NCBI RefSeq assembly: GCF_000156195.1
Contig: NZ_GG688318.1
Location: 168,882 to 232,881 of the forward strand
Length of the DNA: 64,000 bases
Origin: Bacteroides finegoldii DSM 17565
Lineage (GTDB): Bacteria > Bacteroidota > Bacteroidia > Bacteroidales > Bacteroidaceae
Direction: 5' to 3'
In this document: positions 26,622 to 34,513 of the stretch, piece by piece
How positions within the stretch are numbered: position 1 is the first letter of the stretch
Layout: the number at the start of each line of letters is the position of its first letter
Translations under genes and position numbers: made by a program
The notes under the pieces: model-generated
Seen by the model: the letters and a program-made list of their open reading frames with translations, nothing else
Told to the model about the DNA's origin: nothing
Database searches by the model: none

Positions 26622-28577
26622 ATGAAATATACAAGATTTATCAAATCATCTTTTTGGATTGCGCTACTTGCCTGTACAAGTAACGTATTTACCGCCTGCG
26701 AAGATGACATTACTATATCATCTGAAAATAACTCATTTGGTAATATAGAAGGTAATTTTGGCTACGTAAAATCAGCCGCCGGAGCAAAAGCTCTCACTGC
26801 CATAGCCATTAATGGTGACAAGCATGGTACAGGACATTTATACTTTGAACTGAACAAAGCCACCAATAAAGACATCACAGTAACATTTAAAGTTGATGAG
26901 TCAGCGCTAAATACCTACAATCAAGTAAATGGCACCAACTATCCAATGTATCCGACAGATAAACTTTCATTGGAAAATGAAGGAATAACAACCATTCCCG
27001 CCGGAAAGCGCAAATCCTCTTCTGTAGAGTTGGATATTCAACCTGGAGGTACAATCGGTACAAGGTATGCGGTAGCAGTATCAGCTACTGCTTCTGACGG
27101 AATTGAAACTTCGAGCAATAACGAATCTTATATTTATCTTGTAACTCCACAAGCTACTCTACCTAATACGGAAAAAGGAAGAGTCAAAACAATCTGTTAC
27201 ATAGAGGTAAATAATGAAAATATATTGAATGCAGGTGAATATACCATGGAAAACAGTAAGAAACCATTCTTCGATATAGTCAATGTTTTTGCCGCCAATA
27301 TTCGTTTAAATGAAGAGGGAAAGCCATACGTACATTGCAATCCGCAAGTAACTTTCGTTTTAGAGAATGCTGATAAGCTAATTCGTCCGTTACAGCAAAA
27401 AGGAATAAAAGTCCATTTAACCATTTTAGGCGACCATACACCAGCGGGCATGAGAAGTTTAGGGGATGAAGCCGCTAAAGATTTTGCCAAAGAACTAAAA
27501 TCATATGTGGACATTTATGGATTTGACGGTATAAGTTTTGATGATGAATGGTCAAACTATGAACAAGTGGGAGGGCATCCCGGATTGGTAGTTCCATCAC
27601 AAGAGCAATACAGCCGCCTGATTTACGAGTGCCGACAAATAATGCCTGATAAACAAATTGGGGTATATTGGTGTAAACAGGAAAATGGTGAACCTTCTAT
27701 CAATTATCCATTAGGAGAAATTGAAGGTAAGGATGTAAATGATTTGTTAGATTATACTGTTTTTGGAAACTATAATTTATGGAATGAATTATCACATATT
27801 GATAAAACCAAGCAATGCCCATACGCAATAAATGTGACAGAAGATAATTTTTATCCTAATTCAGTCTATCTGTCTAAAATCAAAAACGAATGGGGATACT
27901 TTGCTATTTATAATTTAAAAGCATCAAAAGTTTATAGTTCAAAGTTTAATGAAATAGGTCAAACACTATATAATGACAACATTATATGGACTGAACAAGT
28001 ATATGGAAGAACTGATTTTACTCCTTCACGTTCATCAGCTATTAAAGATTACAACTATTATTTAGGAAATTGGAAAATCTCAACAGCTCAACAATATAAT
28101 TGGACAGGAAGTAAGTGGGAAAATAAATTTAGCAAAATGGAGTTCAACATCAGAATAGAAGAAAACATTAAAAATGAATCCTATTATGTATATGGATGGG
28201 CACCATATGGCAAATTGCTAGAACAGTATCCGTTAACCATGCTATATACTAATTCTGATACTAATCCACTCAGTATCCCAATGCCACAAGTTCTCCATTA
28301 TTCAGATGCCACAGATCCACTAATGTGGAAAATGTGTTGGGCCACTCCTGGACGCACAGCCAATTCATGGACAGTAGGAGGAAAAGAAGGAGAATTCAGA
28401 GCAATACTAAACAGCGACGGTTCAATTACCTTAAAACCATTTCCATTCAACGATAATAGAAACTGTACAGCTGTCCCATATTGTTCTAATGATGGCGGAA
28501 ATACATGGTTATACACTCATACTATTTTCCAAGAAGCACATCCGACAGGACTTAATTACGAATTGACAAAACAATAA
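26622..28577 (+). CDS. GH18 endo-beta-N-acetylglucosaminidase, large form (right cassette)
   Basis: A 651-residue lipoprotein (signal ending FTAC). A DUF1735-like N-terminal domain (about 50-185) is followed by a GH18 barrel with the active-site segment FDGISFDDEW, in which D306 and E308 form the DxE pair. About 180 extra C-terminal residues (from about 470), absent from the left-cassette enzyme, begin near YYLGNWKISTAQQYNW and may bind carbohydrate. It probably releases N-glycans, but the extra domain and divergent barrel suggest a different glycan preference from the EndoBT-3987-like enzyme. It is the last gene of the currently connected operon. Confidence 0.87.
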   Translation: MKYTRFIKSSFWIALLACTSNVFTACEDDITISSENNSFGNIEGNFGYVKSAAGAKALTAIAINGDKHGTGHLYFELNKATNKDITVTFKVDESALNTYNQVNGTNYPMYPTDKLSLENEGITTIPAGKRKSSSVELDIQPGGTIGTRYAVAVSATASDGIETSSNNESYIYLVTPQATLPNTEKGRVKTICYIEVNNENILNAGEYTMENSKKPFFDIVNVFAANIRLNEEGKPYVHCNPQVTFVLENADKLIRPLQQKGIKVHLTILGDHTPAGMRSLGDEAAKDFAKELKSYVDIYGFDGISFDDEWSNYEQVGGHPGLVVPSQEQYSRLIYECRQIMPDKQIGVYWCKQENGEPSINYPLGEIEGKDVNDLLDYTVFGNYNLWNELSHIDKTKQCPYAINVTEDNFYPNSVYLSKIKNEWGYFAIYNLKASKVYSSKFNEIGQTLYNDNIIWTEQVYGRTDFTPSRSSAIKDYNYYLGNWKISTAQQYNWTGSKWENKFSKMEFNIRIEENIKNESYYVYGWAPYGKLLEQYPLTMLYTNSDTNPLSIPMPQVLHYSDATDPLMWKMCWATPGRTANSWTVGGKEGEFRAILNSDGSITLKPFPFNDNRNCTAVPYCSNDGGNTWLYTHTIFQEAHPTGLNYELTKQ

Positions 28578-28599
28578 ATTATCCAACACAAATTAATAG

Positions 28600-28619
28600 G
28601 GGTATCCGAAAGGATACCC
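28600..28619. terminator. Terminator of the right cassette
   Basis: An 8-bp GC-rich stem, GGGTATCC / GGATACCC (28600-28607 with 28612-28619), with a GAAA tetraloop and TCTTACTATT downstream. It lies between the GH18 gene and the converging helicase gene. Confidence 0.65.
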
Positions 28620-28637
28620 TCTTACTATTCAAATTAG

Positions 28638-30056
28638 CTATTCCACCTGCCCCTCCGGATAATTCACCAAATACAACGTTTTCGTTGCCCGAGTAAAAGC
28701 CGTGTACAACCAACGGAAATAATCAGGAGTCAAATACTCGTCCGTCATATATCCCTGATCCAAAAACACATTCTGCCACTGTCCGCCCTGTGCTTTATGA
28801 CAAGTCACCGCATATGCATACTTCACTTGCAAGGCATTATAGTGCGGATCGACTTTCATTTTTTTCATCCGGTCACGTTTATTGGCAATATCGGCATAAT
28901 CCTCAAGCACAGTATAAAACAAACGGTCATTATCCGCTTTCGACAATGCTGGTGAATCTGAATGCAAAGTATCTAATAATAGATTAGCATCCAGTTCAAA
29001 ATCATTCTGGTCAGGAAATCTCAAGGTGACCTCCGCAAAATGGAATCCATACATCTCACGAGTGCGACGGACACGACGGACAACAGCAATCTCACCATTG
29101 GCTATGAAATCCATTTCCTTATACTTCTCTGTCCAATAATAGTTATTCTTGGTCACCATCAGCATATCGCCCGTATTCAATTCATCTTCACGCCATAGGA
29201 TTTGCGCACGTATCCCATTATTATATAGGTTCGCACGTTTATTGGAACGGCAAATAACGATTGTCTCATCCATCCCGTCGTGATCATAGCAGTTTGTCAA
29301 TTCTTCTATCAGTTCTGTGCCAGGCGCTTGCTTGATATCAGGAAAGCCCGTTATCTTTATCTTAGGTAGAGAGTAACATTCGTCTTCCGCTATCAACTGC
29401 CTCAACTGCGTAGCATTCCACAAAATACCGGACTCTTGCACTTGGCGGACTACCTGAATCAGGCTAATCTCACGGACTTCAAGCCCATATCCTTTCAACG
29501 CGTCGGCAAAAAGTGCCGGACTCAATTCCTCTCCCACCGGAGGAAGCTGTGCTGTATCTCCCATCAACAAAAGACGACACCCTTGTCCCGAATAGACAAA
29601 TTGTATCAAGTCATCCAGCAAACGTCCCGTACCGAACACGCTGCCGGACAGACCCTCGTTGGAAATCATGGAGGCTTCATCCACAATAAACAAGGTGTTT
29701 GTAGCAAGATTGTCATTTATGGAGAAATTAGTAAACTCGTTGGAATAGGACTGTTGCCGGTATATCTTCTTATGAATGGTGAAAGCAGGATGGCCTGCAT
29801 ACGCCGAAAAAACTTTTGCGGCACGTCCCGTAGGAGCCAACAAGACAGACTTCTGCTGCAACTGTTCCATCGTTTTCACCAATGCTCCGACCAGAGATGT
29901 CTTACCGGTACCGGCATAACCTCTCAAGATAAAAACTTCATCCGCCAGAGTAGATAACAGGAACTCTGAAAGAGATTTTACAGCAATTTCTTGCTCTAAA
30001 GTTGGTTGGTAAGGAAAATTTTCCTTAATTTGCCTTTCTAAATAGTTATTTATCAT
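28638..30056 (-). CDS. RecD-like ATP-dependent DNA helicase (AAA_30/UvrD_C_2)
   Basis: A 472-residue superfamily 1 helicase. The Walker A motif is GYAGTGKTSL (near residue 44), Walker B is TLFIVDEASM, and LLLMGDTAQLPPVGEE is motif III. The C-terminal motifs VTCHKAQGGQW and RWLYTAFTRATKTLYL match the UvrD_C_2 domain. Related proteins work in DNA repair or replication-fork processing. It stands alone, convergent with the glycan locus and divergent from the next gene. Confidence 0.9.
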   Translation of the reverse strand: MINNYLERQIKENFPYQPTLEQEIAVKSLSEFLLSTLADEVFILRGYAGTGKTSLVGALVKTMEQLQQKSVLLAPTGRAAKVFSAYAGHPAFTIHKKIYRQQSYSNEFTNFSINDNLATNTLFIVDEASMISNEGLSGSVFGTGRLLDDLIQFVYSGQGCRLLLMGDTAQLPPVGEELSPALFADALKGYGLEVREISLIQVVRQVQESGILWNATQLRQLIAEDECYSLPKIKITGFPDIKQAPGTELIEELTNCYDHDGMDETIVICRSNKRANLYNNGIRAQILWREDELNTGDMLMVTKNNYYWTEKYKEMDFIANGEIAVVRRVRRTREMYGFHFAEVTLRFPDQNDFELDANLLLDTLHSDSPALSKADNDRLFYTVLEDYADIANKRDRMKKMKVDPHYNALQVKYAYAVTCHKAQGGQWQNVFLDQGYMTDEYLTPDYFRWLYTAFTRATKTLYLVNYPEGQVE

Positions 30057-30108
30057 TTTTGTACGAGAAAAAAGTTCGAGGAACTATCGTATTTAAATAT
30101 ATTTATTC

Positions 30109-30116
30109 TATTTTTG
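30109..30116 (+). promoter_or_regulatory. -7 element upstream of 30152
   Basis: TATTTTTG matches TAnnTTTG 35 bp upstream of the start codon. There is no TTTG at the ideal distance. Confidence 0.45.
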
Positions 30117-30151
30117 CGATGCGAATATAACAACTAAAAACATAATTTATC

Positions 30152-30838
30152 ATGAAAACAGTATTTAATATTGTATTGGTGCTCTGTGCTGCCGCATTGG
30201 TTTACATCTGCTACGCCAGTATCATGGGTCCTATCAATTTTGAAAACGCAAAAAAAGACAGAGAAAAAGCAGTCATTGCTCGTTTGATTGACATCCGTAA
30301 AGCGCAGCAGGAATACCGCACGCTTAATCACGGAATGTATACAGACAAATTTGATACGCTGATTGACTTCGTTAAAAATCAAAAACTACCGTTCGTAATG
30401 AAAATGGGTATGTTGACAGACAAGCAGTTGGAAGACGGACTGACTGAAAAGAAGGCAATGGCTATCATCAACAAAGCTAAGAAGACAGGTAAATATGACG
30501 AAGTCAAGAAATGGGGACTCGAAGGTTTCAAACGTGATACTATGTGGGTAGCCGTTATGGATACTATCTTCCCTAAAGGATTCAATCCTGACTCTATGAG
30601 ATATATTCCTTATGGAAACGGTGCTCAGTTCGAAATGAATGTTAGGAATGATACCGCTAAATCCGGTGCTCCTGTATTCTTGTTCGAAGTAAAAGCTCCG
30701 TACGAAACTTATCTAGGTGGTCTTGACAAACAGGAAATCATTAACTTAAAAGATGTTCAGAGCAAATTGGGTAGATACTGCGGTTTGATGGTAGGTTCTA
30801 TCGATACTCCGAACAATGGTGCCGGTAACTGGGAATAA
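30152..30838 (+). CDS. Conserved hypothetical membrane-anchored protein
   Basis: A 228-residue protein with one N-terminal hydrophobic helix (VFNIVLVLCAAALVYICYAS) and then a charged helix, KDREKAVIARLIDIRKAQQE. This layout resembles a pilin-like or pseudopilin N-terminus, but there is no prepilin cleavage motif. The rest is soluble and unassigned. It overlaps the DUF3822 gene (ATAATG; its stop overlaps the next start), so the two are translationally coupled. No function is assigned. Confidence 0.75.
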   Translation: MKTVFNIVLVLCAAALVYICYASIMGPINFENAKKDREKAVIARLIDIRKAQQEYRTLNHGMYTDKFDTLIDFVKNQKLPFVMKMGMLTDKQLEDGLTEKKAMAIINKAKKTGKYDEVKKWGLEGFKRDTMWVAVMDTIFPKGFNPDSMRYIPYGNGAQFEMNVRNDTAKSGAPVFLFEVKAPYETYLGGLDKQEIINLKDVQSKLGRYCGLMVGSIDTPNNGAGNWE

Positions 30839-31608
30839 TGATTGATTTTACTAAATCACAACAATATACTTTATCCATCCGTCTTAGTACGGATGGATTT
30901 TCTTTTTCTATCTATAACCCGATTCACGATAATTCGCTGTCGACGATAGAGAAAGAGACGGATACTTCCCTGTCTCTTACTGCTAATCTGAAAGCTACTT
31001 TCCGTGAATCGGACTTTCTAAACCACTCCTACAAACGGGTTAACATCATGATGGCTGATAAGCGTTTTACTATCGTGCCACTGGAGTTGTTTGAAGAGGA
31101 ACAGGCGGAACTTCTATTTTACCACAATCATCAGAAACGGGAAAACGAGACGGTGATCTGCAATATTCTCAAAAAGAATAATGTAGCTATCATTTTCGGT
31201 ATGGACAAGAGTGCACATACCTTTCTGAGCGAACAATACCCCGAAGCCCATTTCTATTCTCAATCTACCCCGCTCATCGATTATTTCTCCGTCAAGAGCA
31301 GGCTGGGAAACAGTAAAAAGATGTACGTTTCCATACATCGGGAAGCAATTGACATTTATTGTTTTGAACGGGGACATCTGCTTTTAGCCAATTCTTTTGA
31401 ATGCACGCATACGGAGGACCGCATTTATTATCTGTTGTATGTCTGGAAACAATTAGAGTTCAATCAGGAAAGGGACGAACTGCATCTGACCGGGACGCTT
31501 CCGGATAAAGAAACTCTGATGAATGAACTAAAAAAGTTTATATTACAGGTATTTATCATGAATCCTGCTACTAATATTGATATGCAGGCCTTATTGACAT
31601 GCGAATAA
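30838..31608 (+). CDS. DUF3822 family protein
   Basis: A 256-residue protein of the DUF3822 type, which in Bacteroidetes normally sits directly upstream of rsmD. It has no signal peptide and resembles an actin/ASKHA-like fold (for example VSIHREAIDIYCFERGHLLL), which is an inference. Its stop overlaps ATGCGAATAACC (31599), which reads MRITGG and looks like the original rsmD start. rsmD now begins 806 bp further on, after an ORF6N remnant. Confidence 0.8.
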   Translation: MIDFTKSQQYTLSIRLSTDGFSFSIYNPIHDNSLSTIEKETDTSLSLTANLKATFRESDFLNHSYKRVNIMMADKRFTIVPLELFEEEQAELLFYHNHQKRENETVICNILKKNNVAIIFGMDKSAHTFLSEQYPEAHFYSQSTPLIDYFSVKSRLGNSKKMYVSIHREAIDIYCFERGHLLLANSFECTHTEDRIYYLLYVWKQLEFNQERDELHLTGTLPDKETLMNELKKFILQVFIMNPATNIDMQALLTCE

Positions 31609-31646
31609 CCGGTGGTTAACGGAGAGACGATAAAGCAGTCTGTTTT

Positions 31647-32111
31647 TTATTTCTTCTTAGGGGTAATGAAGCCAATAGGATTACGCGGCTTGTCTGCCAA
31701 TGCTTTTTGCACCTGCAATTCGGCTAATGTCTGATTTATCAATTCCAATTGCATACGAGTGTCGTCATTGATGTCGTTGTAGTCTGCGAACACTTCTTCG
31801 ATATACTCTTTCAGTTCCTTGACTTCACGCTGTAGTTCATGTACCGGACTGATAGGAGGACTTAACAGTAACGAACAGCAACAAAAGCACGCATAATGCC
31901 CATGTTTATTTGTATGACCGTCTTTGATTTCCGTTTTTTCATCTGTCAACTGAAACATAAAATCAATAGGAAAACGATCTGTATTACGTTTCACCGCTTG
32001 ATTTAAAGCGCGGGGTTCAACTCCATACATTTCTGCCAAATCTCTATCCAGCATAACCTTTTGTCCACGTATATCATAAATCTTACTCTGTATTACTTCG
32101 AGTTGTTCCAT
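31647..32111 (-). pseudogene. ORF6N-domain protein with internal deletion
   Basis: A 154-residue open frame. The N-terminal ORF6N domain (IYDIRGQKVMLDRDLAEMYG; RFPIDFMFQLTDE) and the C-terminal tail (SPPISPVHELQREVKELKEY) are normal. The middle has been replaced by a nonsense stretch, HYACFCCCSLLL. In the neighbouring frame the same DNA (31897-31871) encodes IMRAFVAVR, the conserved segment expected there. A deletion of perhaps 50-60 codons therefore put the frame out, and it returns to the proper frame before SPPISPV. ORF6N proteins are phage- or mobile-element-associated DNA-binding proteins. This copy is probably non-functional. It sits between DUF3822 and rsmD, which are usually adjacent. 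Confidence 0.7.
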
Positions 32112-32413
32112 CTTATTCTACTTTGGTGTTATTCTTTTAGCACAATTGAGGCAGGCGATTGATATACTGTCAGACTTGGGCTGTATTCTATTGGGGAATA
32201 TCTTTTCTGCGAAAGTAAGCAAATGTGTTCAATGTAACAAGTAAGCGCCAATCAATATATATTGCTATATCAAAAAGAATCTGTATCTTTGACCATGAAA
32301 AGTCTACCAAAACAGTCTGATTCATCAATGTCGTTACTATACTGTTACTTCCAAGCAGGGGAGACTGGCTTTTCATTAGTGATATTCAATACATTATAAA
32401 AGGTTATGATCTT
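32112..32413 (+). promoter_or_regulatory. Intergenic region with rsmD promoter and a mini-ORF
   Basis: 302 bp with a -7 element, TATCTTTG, at 32284-32291. Immediately downstream is a 34-codon open frame (32295-32399, starting MKSLPKQSDSS and ending GFSLVIFNTL). It faintly resembles the DUF3822 N-terminus (GFSFSIYNP), so it may be a remnant. It ends 14 bp before rsmD. Nothing else is seen. Confidence 0.4.
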
Positions 32414-32977
32414 ATGCGAGTAATCAGCGGTATTTACAAACGAAGAAGATTCGATGTGCCACGAACATTCAAAGCACGTCCCACAACAGATTTTGCCAAA
32501 GAGAATCTGTTTAATGTACTCAATAATTATATCGACTTTGAAGAAGGAGTCAGTGCATTGGACTTGTTTGCCGGAACCGGAAGCATAAGTATCGAACTTG
32601 TATCGAGAGGCTGCGACCGTGTAATCAGCATTGAGAAAGAACCTGCTCATCACGCGTTCATCTCCAAAATAATGAAAGAGGTGAAGACAGACAAATGCCT
32701 GCCGATACGCGGGGATGTATTCAAATTCATCAAGAGCAGCCGCGAGCAGTTCGATTTCATCTTTGCCGATCCCCCTTACGCTTTAAAGGAACTGGAGACA
32801 ATCCCCGAACTTATCTTCCAAAACAATTTACTCAAAGAGGGAGGCTTATTAGTATTGGAGCACGGAAAGGACAATAACTTTGAGGAAAATCCGTATTTTG
32901 TAGAAAGGAGAGTATATGGAAGCGTGAACTTCTCTATCTTTCGGGCTACAGCAATGGAGCCAACAAACGGACAATAG
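32414..32977 (+). CDS. rsmD: 16S rRNA (guanine(966)-N(2))-methyltransferase
   Basis: A 187-residue Rossmann-fold methyltransferase. The start MRVISGIYKRRRF is typical of RsmD. The SAM-binding motif is ALDLFAGTGSISIELVSRG. The catalytic motif is DFIFADPPYAL (DPPY). It methylates G966 of 16S rRNA during small-subunit assembly. Its 3' end overlaps the converging cls gene by 32 bp. Confidence 0.93.
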   Translation: MRVISGIYKRRRFDVPRTFKARPTTDFAKENLFNVLNNYIDFEEGVSALDLFAGTGSISIELVSRGCDRVISIEKEPAHHAFISKIMKEVKTDKCLPIRGDVFKFIKSSREQFDFIFADPPYALKELETIPELIFQNNLLKEGGLLVLEHGKDNNFEENPYFVERRVYGSVNFSIFRATAMEPTNGQ

Positions 32978-34385
32978 ACTCTACCGCTTTTTGTCTCCAC
33001 GAACGCTTCACCCAATTCTTTAAGAATATCTGCGTGCTTTCCCGTTGGTCTTGCAGGAATATCTCCTTCATCTCAAGTGCTGTGTTCACATCGTATATAA
33101 AGGCATTCACCTCAAAATTATGCTCAAAGCTGCGAAAGTCCACATTGGTGGAGCCTACTGTAGAAAGCATATCATCCGAAACCATAAGTTTGGAATGCAG
33201 GAAGCCTTTTTTATAGAAATAAACCTTCACACCTGCTTGCATCACATCAGCTAGGTAGGAGCAGGAACCAAGATGGGTGATTCTATTATCGGCATGTTCC
33301 GGTAACATCAAACGTACGTCCACTCCGGATAATGCCGCCGTCTGCATAGCAGCCAATATTTGTTCGGTCGGCAAGAAATAAGGTGTTTGCATATAGAAGT
33401 ATTTCTTTGCACCGGTTATCGCTACGGTCAATCCCTGCATGATTTCTTTCCAAGGACCGATAGGTTCGCTGGTAACGATCTGTACCAGTGAATTTCCATA
33501 AGAGTCTATTTTCGGGAAATAACGGGAAGCGGTTATCAGAGTACGGTCTACGAAATACCAATCAAGCAGAAAAGCCGTCTGCAAACCGTGTACCGCCTTG
33601 CCTTCTATCATGATGTGCGTGTCTCGCCAGATTCCCCAAGAGAAACCGCGCATATAACGTTCCGCCAGATTCATTCCTCCTACAAAGCCTACCTGCCCGT
33701 CGATAACAACAATTTTCCTATGATTCCGATAATTCACCCTACTTGTGAATAAGGGAAAGCGGACTTTCAAGAAGCTCCTCACCTCAATACCCGCATTACG
33801 CATCTCCTCAAAAAAGCGGTTGGGAACATGCCAGCAACCTACGTCATCATAAATCACCCGTACCTCAACTCCCTGCATGGCTTTCTCTATCAATACATCT
33901 CTGACCATACGCCCGATAGCGTCATCCTCAAATATATAATATTCCATGTGAATATGCTGCTTCGCTTTTTGCAATTCACGCAGTAAAGACTGAAGTTTAG
34001 TATAACCTTCCGTATAGACGGCTACCCGGTTTCCTTCGAACGGAAAGGCTTGGTTGGTATGCTGGAATAGTCGGATAAGACGGGAATATTCGTATTGCAC
34101 TTCCGAGCAATCTTGCGCCAAGTATTCCGCCATCGGCTTCTTGAGAAGACGGTCATAACTCTTCCTCCCGATAATCCGTTCGCGACGCTGGCTGCGCCCA
34201 AAGAAAAAATAAAAGACAAGACCTACAATGGGCAGAAAAAGCAAGATCAGTATCCAAGCCATAGTCTTAACCGGATTCCGGTTGTCAAGGATAATGATGA
34301 CAATCGTACCGATGATAGCCCCGAAATAGAGAATATCAAAAGCCACCGTTGCAATCTGACCAAGTATGTAAATCCAATCTATCAT
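32946..34385 (-). CDS. cls: Cardiolipin synthase (phospholipase D family)
   Basis: A 479-residue inner-membrane enzyme with two N-terminal membrane helices (about 10-60; TVAFDILYFGAIIGTIVIII, MAWILILLFLPIVGLVFYFF). Two HKD motifs are present: YRNHRKIVVIDGQVGFVGG and FLHSKLMVSDDMLSTVGSTN. It condenses two phosphatidylglycerol molecules into cardiolipin. It is convergent with rsmD, overlapping its last codons. Confidence 0.93.
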   Translation of the reverse strand: MIDWIYILGQIATVAFDILYFGAIIGTIVIIILDNRNPVKTMAWILILLFLPIVGLVFYFFFGRSQRRERIIGRKSYDRLLKKPMAEYLAQDCSEVQYEYSRLIRLFQHTNQAFPFEGNRVAVYTEGYTKLQSLLRELQKAKQHIHMEYYIFEDDAIGRMVRDVLIEKAMQGVEVRVIYDDVGCWHVPNRFFEEMRNAGIEVRSFLKVRFPLFTSRVNYRNHRKIVVIDGQVGFVGGMNLAERYMRGFSWGIWRDTHIMIEGKAVHGLQTAFLLDWYFVDRTLITASRYFPKIDSYGNSLVQIVTSEPIGPWKEIMQGLTVAITGAKKYFYMQTPYFLPTEQILAAMQTAALSGVDVRLMLPEHADNRITHLGSCSYLADVMQAGVKVYFYKKGFLHSKLMVSDDMLSTVGSTNVDFRSFEHNFEVNAFIYDVNTALEMKEIFLQDQRESTQIFLKNWVKRSWRQKAVESIVRLLAPLL

Positions 34386-34449
34386 AAGAATCTCTTCTAA
34401 AAGCGGATACTAAGCAACAAATATAGAGTAATTTATCGGATAAACAAAA

Positions 34450-34488
34450 AAGTCCCGATAACAACTCTCGTTCATTACACCGGGACTT
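34450..34488. terminator. Terminator between the outer-membrane protein gene and cls
   Basis: A stem AAGTCCCG / CGGGACTT (34450-34457 with 34481-34488) with T-runs on both sides. On the minus strand it follows the stop of the gene at 34514. Confidence 0.6.
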
Positions 34489-34513
34489 CCTTTTTATCTG
34501 TATTCACTTATCC

